A stretch of DNA of 64,000 nucleotides from Axinella damicornis. Taxonomy: Eukaryota; Porifera; Demospongiae; Axinellida; Axinellidae. The position numbers were made by a program, and so were the translations under genes. The DNA is taken from assembly GCA_963931865.1 (NCBI GenBank), contig OZ007507.1, forward strand, positions 11,071,533 through 11,135,532. Direction: 5' to 3'. Of the stretch, positions 21,139 to 32,794 are shown piece by piece. Numbering within the stretch: position 1 is the stretch's first letter; each line of letters begins with the position of its first letter. A model generated the notes under the pieces. That model saw only the letters and a list, made by a program, of their open reading frames with translations, was not told the DNA's origin and ran no database searches.

Positions 21139-21825
21139 GGTGTGATATTTGCCGGTAGAATAATTATAAGTGATTAACTCCAACGTTGTGTAATAGGTAC
21201 TTAGCTGCAACAAAGAAGTACAAGCCATCGATCATTAAAAGTTTAGTCCTACACAAATTGAATTAAAATATTGTAGCTTATCAAAGTTTGGTCATTCAGA
21301 CCGCCTAGTACACATCGTATGAAGTCATTACAACAGCTAGCTATCAAGTACAGTAGCTATACCCAAGCGGGCTCATCACGTACTGCGAAACTGCACTAGT
21401 ACGTATACAGTCGGACGTGATCAGCCGAGTATACAGACGTAGGCACTGTATTATAAAGCTTACTTCGTCATTTGTCATTCCTCAGGGAGTTGGTCAGTCT
21501 TCTTCGGCAATTTTCCAGGACTGCGCGCACTGAACATGTGTGCGGTAGTGATCACGATTCCGGAAGTTGTTTGAAAGGAGTCCATGGAAGTGAATAAACT
21601 CTCTGCGGTTCATTAATTACAGAGGAAGTGAGTGCAAATGATGTGGGATTTGGCCCGGCAGGAAGTACATAGGTACCGGACACACATGCGCAATCAGCAT
21701 TGGCCCCATTGCTATACTTCCTTCCGGACCAATAACCACTTAATACAGCATCAATTTTAATAGTGCAATACAGCCAATATTATTGAGCTGGTCCACAAGC
21801 CACATGAAAATAATAATGATGGCAT

Positions 21826-24469
21826 CTAATAAGCTGTTTTCTTACAGACGACTTCGTAGACTGGCTCTGGTTCAAGTTTGCCGGGAAAGTATCGAGGAGG
21901 TGAGGGAGAAGGTGGTGATGGTAGAGGTATATTCGGTGGGCCACGTCTAATGTCTAGTGCCATATTGACTCCAGAGAAGTTCTTGGCTGTATCAAGAGAA
22001 TACAGTGTTAGGTAATAATTATATGGGTAAGTGTGACAAAACATCTTCACTGGCAAAAGGATTATTACTGAAGAATGCATGCACTCGCCTAGCTATAGCA
22101 GGACACAGGCCCTGACTGACATTAAAATGCCTGTTAGTACTAGCTACTTGTAGGCAGTAGTAGAATGGCATCAGTCTTGAGGCCCAGCAAAGTACAGTCA
22201 ACGTATATACTGTAAGCAGCCACATGTGAGTCACACTTCCCCAAGCAGCGCTTGAGGCGTATAATGGCGGTAAGTTGTTGTTTTGGATCACGGGTGTAAA
22301 ATTCAATGGGGGAGGGCATGCCCCCAGACTACATCATTCAAGCTCTCACTGCTGGACTAACCATGCAAAAACAAGCACGTCTATCAGACCCCTTGGGGCT
22401 CTGCTATAGATACTCCACTGATGCACTCCCACAGGATAGTGTTCATATGTAGGTGAATCTTTACACGTTATTCCATAATCAAGCAATAGGCATGACTGTA
22501 GTGTTACGAAGGATACTGGTACTGAGCATGTACGTAGCTATGTTTCAAAGTCAAATGTATACTCCCTTACTAGTTTCTGCCGTGAATATCGTGTGGTGTC
22601 CTTCAGGCTGTCTGGCTCTATGAATGCAGCAGATCACTGTGGTCACCAGGCACACTGCGAGCACTGCCATGAGAACACTCAGAGGTACTATCACAGAAAC
22701 AGCTAACAGTTCTGTGGAGAGCAGGTTACTGGCAGGGCTGACAGATGGTGAAGGGGAGGGGGAGGGGGAGGGGGAAGGGACTGTGGGGTTGTCCAGGCAA
22801 GTCCAGTCCCTGAGAAACCAAAGATTTGGTTATGTTTTCTTTTGAATATCAAAGGAGTGCAGATCTATATACTCAATCAAGAGCGCATAAGTAGGTCGCC
22901 CGGAGGCGCGACCTACTTATGCGCTCTCGACTCAATAAATGCTACAGTCGTGTATCTCAGGGGTAAAACGTATACACTGTAATATGTCTCATGCTGGTGG
23001 CTCCTTATTCATCCATACATAATGTTATGTACATGTACTAACACAGTAAAACATGCAATTGTTGACTTTCAAGTTCAGCTACTTTGTGAATGTACAAGTC
23101 AGCTGATGAGCTCTTACCTTTGCGGCTGACTATCGGTGCATGAAGCGTACTCTGAACTGGCATTCTCCTCTGACACACCTGAGGGTAAATACATTAAATC
23201 CCTTCTAATTAAGGCTGCAATGCTATAGGTGAACCTGCAGGGTAACATACTTACATATCTCAAATGAAGCTAGTGGAATATGGCTATCACCGTTCTCTTG
23301 CTTCACTGAAAATATGTCACCAACACGAGAGCCCTGCCTCCGTAGATAATAGCTCAGAGGGGGAGTGGCTCCTAGTATGACACTGTCATTGCGCAGATAG
23401 GGAATATATTTGGCTGCACGTGCACTTCTGAGAAGCAACCCAAGAATATCTCCTGGCTGAAAAGGGAGGGGCTCATTGGGAACATTTTCGTGGACAACGA
23501 TTTCACCAACTTCTAACGTATTGAAATGTCCGACAACACAAGAGTTCATGAGCTCAGCAGCAACTTTGCGATATCTTCTTGTGCTGATTTGTCTCCAGAT
23601 GCCGAGTTGTGGTCGTCCTCTTCCACTTCCTTCTGCAGCCAGAAGAGTCCATTTTGTGATGTTACCATGGTGGGAGAAACGGAGAAATGGAAATATTCTC
23701 AGCTTCGCATAGTGAACCTCCAACTTGCTGAGATCCTGCCGAGCCAAGGTTTCCAGTTCTGCAGCAGTGCATGGAGGATTGACACAGCCACACAGACCTA
23801 TATACACAGGCAAATATGCAATTGCAATTGCAAGTAAAAATTATGTCAAAGTGCGGAGTTGTACCATGTAGCTATGCATTACAGTTTGACTTAGATCCAG
23901 TTGTGAGTGGGAGGCTGAACTCATACACTGCATGCAAATGGCCTCAGACAAGAGCGCATAAGTAGGTCCCACCCCCCGGAGTACTCCGCGCGACCTACTT
24001 ATGTGCTCTTGCCTCAGACAAACCACAATCGGTGGATGGCAGAAAAAAAATCAGGATTATTTGTTAACCTTGTTGTACTGAACTCAGCCTATCATGAGGA
24101 TATGGAGTAGTTGTGCATGCATGTGGGACAGAACCATAATTATACCATTGAACTTTTGCACCTTTGTAAACAAATACACATCAAAGTATGAGCAGGTGGC
24201 GAAGGTATACTAGCTGCTATCTATTCTGCCAGCAGTGTTGTCACTCCATCATGCAGTTGATGAGGAACTGGTGGTCAGCTGTACACACAGTGCCCCACCA
24301 CACCCAAGGACGATGATTTGGCTTAGGAATGCTTGTTATGGCTACGTACTCACATCCATATGCCTGCAAAATTACAGAAGAATGTGACTTCACCTTGGCA
24401 GCAAAGTGAGGACAGTCCCAACAAAAGGATGAGCAGTGTAGTGGTACCGGTAGTTGTAGTGGAACACAT
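21826..24469 (-). CDS. RTK-B: paralogous receptor cassette without kinase
   Basis: Exons 24469-24394 (signal peptide MCSTTTTGTTTLLILLLGL), 23797-23255 (ectodomain), 23178-23118 (linker), 22809-22571 ((SP)n stalk plus TM, LLAVSVIVPLSVLMAVLAVC) and 21986-21846 (Pro-rich juxtamembrane ending EPEPVYEVV). The phases 1-1-2-1 are those of RTK-A. The last exon ends in a strong phase-1 donor (GTCT|GTAAGA). If that intron is retained, the frame reads VCKKTAY and stops at 21826, with an ATTAAA about 100 nt further on. No kinase exon lies between here and the RTK-A start. The product could therefore be a kinase-less receptor, or these exons may splice onto RTK-A exons: 12645 and 18556 both accept phase 1. 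The frame is intact, which argues against a pseudogene. Confidence 0.8.
22880..22927. mobile_element. AGAGCGCATAAG palindromic MITE, copy 1
   Basis: AGAGCGCATAAGTAGGTCGC paired with its inverse around a short GC loop, in an RTK-B intron. Flanks ACTCAATCA and ACTCAATAA (offset by 2 bp) suggest an imperfect target duplication. Confidence 0.75.
23255..23797 (-). CDS. RTK-B ectodomain exon
   Basis: A 543-nt exon, phase 1 on both sides, homologous to 18556-18008. It retains IFPFLRF, HGNITKW, GRPQLGIWR, NSCV, PLPFQPGDILG, RQGS and FEIC. It starts with a denser Cys cluster (GLCGCVNPPC) than RTK-A. Conservation is concentrated in hydrophobic and glycine positions, as expected for a shared fold with a diverged surface. 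Confidence 0.87.
23950..24010. mobile_element. AAGAGCGCATAAG palindromic MITE, copy 2
   Basis: AAGAGCGCATAAGTAGGTC ... GACCTACTTATGTGCTCTT. Perfect 9-bp direct repeat GCCTCAGAC at 23941-23949 and 24011-24019. A longer relative with the same GAGCGCAT end is at 48819-49177. Confidence 0.88.
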
Positions 24470-25537
24470 GACAAATTTCTGTACATGTGAGTGTATAACC
24501 AAGTAGTGTAGTCAGTTGCCTGCATGCTGCATAATTATTATCTGCAACAGCTACTGGTAGGTGTAGCCTGGGAACGAGGCTATACCACAGATGTAGCTAT
24601 ACTATCGCCCCACAGCATTATTTTTATCTTATAAGGGTGCACTGCATGACCATTCAAGATCGTGCGCTTAGCCTAATCGACAAAAGCTAGCTATACAGTC
24701 TGGGTGCAAAGCAAAGCAGCTACACAAATCAACTCGATGGAAACCTGATGCGTACAACAGTGATGAAGAATGTGGCAGTGTGCATGTGCATGCAGGTGTA
24801 GAACTGCAATCTACTACGGCTAGTAAAACAGCGCTAGCAGCAATATTCAACTACATGCATGCAGTCTTTGGCTTATAACTGCACACACGTGCCTCTCCCA
24901 AGCGGATAAGAATTGGCTACTTTTAAGAATGACCTCAGACGTCTGTTCGAGTCCAGACAGTGATTCATCACTACATGCAAAGGGTGTATAGACTAGTCAG
25001 TCAAACTTACCTAATATTATGCATGTTATGCATGGGCAGCTCACACAGGCTTATCCACGATGTGTATATTAAACGTGTGCAGCTTGATACATGCACAGCA
25101 AGGAAAGATCAACTCACCGCGTGGTCGCTATCTTCTTCTCACAAATGAATCTCACCCACGCACGTACGCGCACATCCGGTATTGCGCCGTGCATGGGCGC
25201 CGCGCGTGGCAATTTTACGTACATACGTTAGGCTATACATATTGGCATAGATCGTGCTAGTCTTCTTGGCATGGTTGATGTGCAACTGAAGATTCAGCAC
25301 ACCATCAGTATATAACTATGAAAAAGAGTAATGGACCCAAAACTGATCTGATCCTATAGCTAGCAGCATAACGGACAGTACAGGTACCGATCCTGAGATT
25401 GCACCATTACAAAAGCTTTTTAAGTGTTCACCTTCTCTTCCCCAGGTAGTGTGACTGCTTAACCTAATTTTTCTCAGTTTATCCGATATTAGTCATACTG
25501 AGTATTAGCAGCCTCATTGCCAGTCTCTCTCTTCAGG
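24470..25537. other. intergenic, upstream of RTK-B
   Basis: The candidate RTK-B promoter lies here but I see no TATA box in a convincing position. A degenerate MITE end (CCTGGGAACGAGGCTA) occurs near 24567-24582. No exon is supported. Confidence 0.5.
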
Positions 25538-25945
25538 CACAAGGGAAGCTAGCTGGAACAAACCGTCAGACGTTTGCAGAAAAGACATACTGCGAGAAAA
25601 TGGCAGTATGTGCCATCCATTGTAATTGCTAAGGTTAACGGTCAGAAGTCTACTGATGAGAAGAATTGAGAGAGTCAGTCCAGATCACGAACATATGTTC
25701 TGAGAATGAAGGTGTCGAGCACCCAAAACAGAATTCCAAACTACCCTTTCCTAGCCTCGTTCCCAGGCCTACCCCATTCTTTCTGTTGTGTTGGCAATAA
25801 TTACACGGATGCAGAAGAGTGCGGCGAATCTACGCAAACCAAAGACCAGAAAAAAAAACGGGGTAGGCCTGGGAGTGAGGCTATAGCCCATTCCCCTAGC
25901 ACCTGCCATTAGTTACCCGCCAGATGGTGCTGTTCGTTGGTACCT
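25538..25945 (+). pseudogene. inverted partial copy of the 26265-31110 gene's last exon
   Basis: Reads as the reverse complement of about 26522-26762 at very high identity (shared words such as GTCAGACGTTTGCAGAAAAG and CCAAAACAGAATTCCAAACT). It carries small indels and stop codons and is interrupted by the MITE 25752-25885. It is a broken gene fragment with no start and no function expected. Confidence 0.88.
25752..25885. mobile_element. foldback MITE inserted in the duplicated fragment
   Basis: TAGCCTCGTTCCCAGGCCTA ... TAGGCCTGGGAGTGAGGCTA. The parental exon (26522-26762) shows the empty site CTACCCTTTCCCCTAGC. The filled site has ACCCTTTCC at the left and GCCCATTCC at the right, so about 9 bp of target were duplicated. 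Confidence 0.88.
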
Positions 25946-26264
25946 TGAACGGTTCCCAGGCTCTCTCCTCAAAACCTGGGAACGAGGCTAGGACAGAGAC
26001 CACCTATGGGCCTATGTCATTGGCTAGGCTGTTCACAATTCACGTGTCTCACCTGTCAATTTGTCCCAAGAAATTCCCTTGAATTTATCCAAGATGCGAG
26101 AGATGCTAGCATTTTATGGCGTCCTATTCACATAGAGTTTTACGGTACTGGCAATGTGGGGCACGCTCAGGGCCTCAGGCTTGTTCGAAATATAGAGTAC
26201 CATACAATTGAAGGTTGTACAATGAGAAGTGCAACAATAAGTATACAGTTGACACAATAATACA

Positions 26265-29200
26265 TCAGCATCGTTTCTGAAATCCATACAAATTAAGGAA
26301 AGACGATCGTTTCCGACCATAGATAGGAGACAAAGAAGCTGTGCTATCTGATATCACTGTTTCTGACCGATCGGATAAGGATGTTTCATATGCCACTTTC
26401 TCAACAGGACCATAGTTGTACTGAGTGCCATTCTGGGTGAATTCTATTTCCTCATCGATCAGGTTGATTGTCTCGGGTTGACTGTGCTCCAAGGTGTGAG
26501 TACCAACAGCCCCATCTGGCGGGTAACTAACGGCAGGTGCTAGGGGAAAGGGTAGTTTGGAATTCTGTTTTGGGTGCTCAACACCTTCATTCTCAGAACA
26601 CATTCGTGATCTGGACTCACTCTCTCTTTTTTTCTCATCAGTAGACTTCTGACCAAGGTTAATTTTAGCAATTACGACGGATGGCCCATACTGCCATTTT
26701 CTCGCAGTATGTCTTTTCTGCAAACGTCTGACGGTTTGTTCCAGCTTCCCTTGTGCCCTAGCTTGCCGTTTGTGACAACCATACTCGCTGCCTTGTGTTG
26801 AAGAGGACAATTTGGCTTGCTTTCTGGCAGGTGCCAATGTGTCGGTGTCATTACCCGACTCATTTTCTGTACTCACACGTTTGCGCTGTCTTTTGTGACG
26901 TGACACTTGATAGACTTCATCTGAATCTTGTGTAATGACTTCCTCCTCCACTAAACCGATGTGGACGGTTGCATCTTCAGGTGGTGATATGATGGGTACA
27001 TCTTTGCTTGGTATTCTAACATCGAATGAATGAATTGGTGACTCCACATGCTGTGGTTTGATCAGACTGCTTGGACTTCTTGTTTTCAGTGGCATGCTTC
27101 CAGGAGCTTTACGAGTTCCAGCTAGATAGGGTTTTTTCTTTCTACTGCCAGCTTTTGAATTGCTTCTTGACTTTTTGGATGCCAGTCTTTTGCGCTTTGG
27201 TGGTCGATATGTCATTGGAGAATCCGTCCTGCCGCTATCATCATCGTCCGTCAGTATGGTGGAACTTCGAAGAAGCATACCGGTGGTCTTGACTGTCATT
27301 TGAGGTGCTTTACTTGAGCTTGAAGCACCACCAGTAAACTTCTGGACTCCCTTTTCTAACAATCGCTGACTTCTTGTATGGGAGGATTTAGGCAAAGAGA
27401 CGGTACCAGGGGCAAGTACAACTTCTGTCCTTGCAGGATGACTTTCACTTAGCATGCGCTGATCAGATAGAGAGATGGGTACTTCATGCCTTCCTCGATC
27501 ATTGGTACACACTCTTTGCTGAGGTGGGGGGCTCAGGACAGCTTCAGTATCTTCCGGTAAATCCCATTCTATAAGTGTAGTACATGCAATAACTTGACCA
27601 ATCATGTGACTGGTAAGTGATAATATATAACACTTACAACACTTTGGCAGATGTGCCTCCCATATGTAGCCTCGTTCCCAGGCCCACGCCAGCTTTTCAC
27701 CGCTTGCAGTACAGAGAAGCGGGGAAGGTCTGGTACATTTCCTGACGTGAGCATGACGTAATCGACAATGCAACCATCTGCACATTCAATGTTTGGTGCA
27801 TATGATCGTCACCCCCCACTATAGCTAGATATGTGCGGTATGTTGTCGGTCTTCTGTGCCCATGTTAATTTCAAGTCTTTCTACCCTGACGTCATGCCCT
27901 GACGTCATGCACGTGATAAACTTTATCATGTACTCTTCCGCTCAACCATACACTGCAAGTGACGAAAGCTGGGAATGAGGCTAAATTTTGCCAAATTTAT
28001 TTTGGCAGTTACTCAATCTTGATGTTATATTACCATAATAATTCCCATTCCACAACATCCCGTCCCTGCCGTTGCCAACAACGAACAGTACTGATCGTGC
28101 GTTGCGACAGTTCTGGCCTCCAGCAGTTGGACAGATGTTACAAGAAAGGGTTTCAACATCGTTCGTCATGCACCACCTGCCGTGTGTCTACCTTCTGTTT
28201 AGCTTCTAGGCCTTCCCCACAGTATTTGCATACTGCAGCGATCAAACACTGGACTTGGCAAAGGCTTGGGAACAGGCTACTAATACTGCACCTACTGATT
28301 AAAACACCCAAGTGCCATATTGTCTCTTTCTAGTTGAGATAAGCTCCATTCTCTCACAGTGTACTCCAAGACAAATATATATTTTGTGGTATTGGTGGCA
28401 AAAATATTTATGCAGGACTCCACAGTGAACCATAAACTACATTCTAATCTCCTTCCTATAATCCACAGCATGACTGGAGTAAGTTAAAATGTGGGGTCAA
28501 ACTACGTATTGCCATAAAGGCTGCAGCCTCTATGGCAATAGTTTGACCCCATTGTAATTAGCTATACACGCATCATTCAGAGGTGCCTTCTGCACTTACC
28601 AGCTGTGTGATTGGTTCGGGTGGACTGTTCTTCTCTGCTTCTGTAAGTTTCAGACCACTGTATAGGAATGAAAAATATTGGTACCATAGAGTCATGTGTT
28701 ATTAAGCGCATGCAGCTCACTTATAAGCGCATATTCGCTGTTAGGCAGAGGTTCAACTCTCGTCCCAGCTAAGACTTAGCTTCAGCACTTAAAGTGCTGA
28801 AGTGTTCTGCCATTTTCGATCACATAAAGGAGTGCATATTAGTGCATATTTCCTTCCGGTGGAGATATACGTGCATGCGCTTATTAACGAGCGACAATGG
28901 TATATATGGTATATATTCTGATTCCAGGAGAGGGTGGACAAGTTACGATCATGCTGTAGTACTAGTCATTATTCAAGTGGCAACCACACTCCTGCATGGT
29001 AGTGCAACTCACTTGTAGGATAAACTTACCCCTTAGAATGACGCTTCAGGTCTTACTATAGACGCTTCAGGTCTTACTATAGACACATCAGCAGATCATT
29101 CTGATAGCATCTCACGCTTAGGCTGGAAGTAAAAGTGCGCAGCAAGGTCAGGAAGAAGGCAGAAAAGCCTAGACGGATGAGATGAGGAGGCCGATGAAGT

Positions 29201-31110
29201 AGGACAAGGAACGGGTGTGTAGTACGTCTAACATGCCTAGAACCCAATATTGTCCAAGGTGCTTTAGTATCTTCCAGGAGAGTTTCTGCCCACTTTCTAG
29301 GAAGCAGAAATGGAGTGGTCCGGCCATAGAGGCTGCGAAGCTCCTAATTTTCTTAAGGCAGGAAGCGCTCTCGTAGCATGTGGAACAATTATACACTGAT
29401 CGCGTGTGCCGAAGGCATGTGTGTACAACTCGCGTACGTATAGCTGCATATGTCTCGTCGCTGAAAGAGAGGGCAGGAACAAAAGCGGTAACTTGGAGAG
29501 CAGTACACAAAACACACTACATATCCAACACAGAGAAAGTACCAAATATTGTCATTCTGTGCTCACTGTTGGTACGGGTTTTCAGAGAACTGAATGGTAA
29601 ACGAACTAGTAGCCATATTATTATTGCAACGCACATGTGACATACGATTGATGCACGTGCGCATGCATGTTCAAGTTTGTGGGTGTGTCTTGTCGATAAA
29701 AGTGGTCCAGCCATGGCCGGACTAGCCGGTGCAGCTCCTACGCCCTTGTATAAAGTGTTGTGACGTGTCAATACACGCTGTACATAGTGTGACATCAAGA
29801 GTGCGGAAGGTTTACTCGGTCATTTTCCAGATAAGCTCCTGCTTGCATACATTACTGATGTAGCTAACTCCTCTGTATAGAAATAATGGACGTGGTTAAG
29901 CCAATTTGACGCGCTTATGAACATGTGCACCTGCTATTAACATGCCAATATCATAAGTGCAGGTTGGACACGTCCACTTTCTGTGTCCAACTATTTACGC
30001 GACTTTAGAAATGGCAACAGTGGGTGAAAAGAGATTCAAATAGAGCCATCAAAGAGATTTGATTCGGTGAATCCTATATATGCATAAGAGTGATGATCGA
30101 GACTAATCTCCCCACCCACTCCTTCCCCTCAATTACTCTTGACTTGCCTGTAACAGTTTCGGGCATGGCAGTTGACTTCTGATGTCGCTGAGATACGATT
30201 GCAGAGCTATGAGCAAGTTCTTGTGGAGTTGCATACCATGGTCAAGACAGAGAACTTGTTTGCACTGGAAGTTCCAGCATTCTAGCTGAGAAGAAATCAT
30301 CTTTTCCAACCTACTGCGGGTATGACCATGCAGACGGGCACTGTATTCCTCTATAGAGGTGCAGTCCTCCACTTCGGACTGGGGTAGAGAGAGGGGTAGA
30401 ACTTCACAAGGCAATTCAATGCAGGAAATAAATAAATTAACTCAGAGAACTCACGTCACTGCAGGCTTCCAGTGGAAAGAACTTGTCCAAGAAGGCACAC
30501 TTTTCTTCGTCATCTGAGGCCAAACGTATTCCATAGAAAGTTGCCTGAACAGAAACAAGAAAAGGTAAGACCATGTGAGTGATCTCATGGGCAAGTCAAC
30601 AATGTACCAATACACTGTATATCCATTACACTCATAACAGGGGAATAAATTGTTTTGCACTGTCAAGATGACGTTGAAAGATTGTGCTGAAAGTACCATT
30701 GGTAATTGCTTTGCTTTCTCATTGGCCACTCGCTTTGACTGTTGTTATCACATCACGAAACATATGCATTGATTGGGGCGAGTGTTAAGCTAGCCATCCT
30801 ATACATGACATCTCATGATGTAGCTATGGGCCAACATGGACAGACACTTCTCTTGGCTGATCCAGCCTAGAAGGGTAACTACTACCAGTGGAACTTATAC
30901 TTTCAGTGTGTTAACCGTCACTGTTAAGTAATATTTAAATACCAGTGCATTACGGGTTTTAGTGCACGAGGGCAATCTAGTTAACGGTCGAGGGCGAGAT
31001 AATGCACGAGCCGAAGGCGAGTGCATTATCAAAATCAAAATACAGAAAATGATAGTGTCTACATAACTCACAGATGAGAGATCCACTCGACAGGCTGAGA
31101 AAAGCTGCAT
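26265..31110 (-). CDS. unrecognised nuclear-type protein, multi-exon
   Basis: Exons I support: 31110-31072 (start MQLFSACRVDLSS), 30544-30455, 30378-30148 (helical, LEKMISSQLECWNFQCK...), probably 28640-28601, and a long last exon 27568-26265 ending in TGA. Exon 30378-30148 ends with a GC-AG-type donor (CAG|GCAAGT) in phase 0, while the following exon model needs phase 2, so at least one exon between 30147 and 28641 is missing. The last exon (433 residues) is hydrophilic and apparently disordered, rich in Ser, Lys and Arg, with basic clusters such as PPKRKRLASKKSR and HKRQRKRV that look like nuclear localisation signals. It ends in KRSSFLNLYGFQKRC, which may be a short linear motif. I do not recognise the family. 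Confidence 0.65.
27667..27983. mobile_element. foldback MITE, chimeric or decayed copy
   Basis: A TAGCCTCGTTCCCAGGCC end at 27667 and a GAAAGCTGGGAATGAGGCTA end at 27983, in an intron of the 26265-31110 gene. The flanking 9-mers do not match, so the two ends may come from different insertions. Confidence 0.55.
28491..28552. repeat. 62-bp palindrome
   Basis: TGGGGTCAAACT ... AGTTTGACCCCA with inner arms ATTGCCATA / TATGGCAAT. Probably another small foldback MITE. No clear target duplication. Confidence 0.7.
29041..29082. repeat. 21-bp tandem duplication
   Basis: Two exact copies of a unit containing GACGCTTCAGGTCTTACTAT. Confidence 0.85.
30923..31030. mobile_element. foldback element with GTGCATTAC arms, truncated copy 3
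   Basis: Matches the left half of 44809-45143 up to GCGAGTGCATTATC, then breaks off about 40 bp from the first coding exon of the 26265-31110 gene. The right half is absent. Confidence 0.8.
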
Positions 31111-31733
31111 GAAAGTTGTGTTTCTAATTTATACAACTTGACCACACCCTGTTTCTAACATTACTGCTGGTATCTCATTCTGCATGCTGACATCGCTATC
31201 TTAACAAGACGCCTTTTTTGAAAAATTGTCTCGGCGGTTTGCTTGCAAGACTGATACAAGTGTTGGACACTACTGATGGTTTAACAAGATTTGCTCGGTA
31301 GCTAGCTATAGCTCTGAGATTAGATCAAATCTTGGCGCATGCTGCCGTACTGATGAAAGACTTTACAGTGTGTCAATTGTAACAGGCAAATACGTCACAA
31401 TTTGTTGAACCAATAGACACGTGATGGACAAACTTCAATGAAAGGCACACTGGTCATACGTTTGACTTGGACTGAAAAAAGTATACGCGAATAGCCTCGT
31501 TCCCAGGCTCCTCCCCCAGCTTTTTGTCGCATACTGCACGTTTCCAGGTTCCTCCCCAGCTTTTTGTCGCATACTGTATAGTATGCGACAAAAAGCTGGG
31601 GGAAGAGCCTGGGAACGAGGCTATATGCGAGCACACAGACAAAGTGGCTTGAAGAGAATATTTAAACTACTAAATTTGTCAATGGAGGAATACTGATGTA
31701 GTCTACGAGCATCTAGCTAGCTACACGTTGCCT
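31111..31733. other. intergenic between divergent genes
   Basis: Upstream of the minus-strand start at 31110. Contains one MITE (31492-31623) and no supported exon. Confidence 0.45.
31492..31623. mobile_element. foldback MITE, TAGCCTCG family (132 bp)
   Basis: TAGCCTCGTTCCCAGGCTCC ... GAGCCTGGGAACGAGGCTA, with a duplicated CTCCCCAGCTTTTTGTCGCA block in the left half. Flanks ATACGCGAA and TATGCGAGC are only loosely similar, so the target duplication has decayed. Confidence 0.8.
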
Positions 31734-31950
31734 ACATTGGTCAGTGGTTTCTCGTTGCCTTCTTAGCCGTCTCCTCTCTCGGTCAGCTAGTAGTCGTTGT
31801 AGTCGTTGCTCTCTCTCTCTTGTTCAGGCCTTCTTTGCCGTTGCTTTTTTCTCAGTCAGCTTGTATAGTCTACGTTCTTGGCGCTCCTCAGACGATCATT
31901 CTTGCGTATACCTTGCTGTTTTAGCCTCTCTTGCTGAAATCTCACATGAT
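31734..31950 (-). pseudogene. decayed Arg/Gln-rich coding relic
   Basis: The reverse strand reads as a charged helical segment (SSEERQERRLYKLTEKK, then REREQRLQRLLADRERRRL) broken by two in-frame stops. This composition is typical of the N-terminal region of mobile-element proteins (Helitron-type ORFs often start this way), but the assignment is tentative. Confidence 0.3.
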
Positions 31951-32794
31951 CTTGTTTGTGTCTTCAGTTGTCTAGCACAGTAGGGTGCGGCCACATGCAC
32001 ATTACTAGTTAGTAAATCCATCGCGCATGCGCCCCAGCTATGTGGACAGACAGACAGACGTATACGTACCCAGCGCCGAGACAAAAACCGGTAGGCCTAG
32101 CTATCTCATCATGCATACTGTATTAATAATTGGTGGTAGGCCTACCTAGCTATATCAAGTCAAAACAGTGCACAGGGTATACAATTATACTACTTCAAAG
32201 ACGGTGCACCGAATTAAAAGCATACAGACTGCTGAACATGTGGTCATGGCCGACTGTGTACCTGGGTCATGCTCCACTGCCAGAGTGTATGCATCATGGG
32301 CATTGCTGACCTCCCAGATAGCTGTTCGCCGATCATGGGCCACCAGATGCCACTGAAATGCACTGTAAATGTCCTGGGTTGTTTTAACCTATAGGTTGGG
32401 TTGCTTGAGTTGCAATTCTGCGAGTTGCACACCAATATTCCGGCCCCTTTTGCTGGCTGCCACTATGCCCGAACTCAGTACGATATCAATGCAGAGTGTA
32501 GTTACATTCATTCAATGCTGCATGTGGGCAACTAGTGAGTGCAACAGTCACATGATTACGTTACGGATAGGCAAATACGCAGTAGATGATATATAGCCAT
32601 ATGAATACTTATAAGCAAGTAGCTAATATCAAGAGTTCATAACAATATGAAGTCTTGCTAATATTCTTGTAGTTAGCTAGCTCTATTATTGCGTAGTTGT
32701 GCTGTGTGGGACAAACGTCATTCATACTGGTGTTATTGGATAAACAAGGGGGATTTTTAAGGCAGGTGGATCATGCAAGGCCAGGGGATGACCG

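Noticed and set aside
21826..24469. RTK-B as a dead pseudogene
   Set aside because: All five exons are open, with good splice sites and phases matching RTK-A and no frame-breaking change. Absence of a kinase is not itself evidence of decay.
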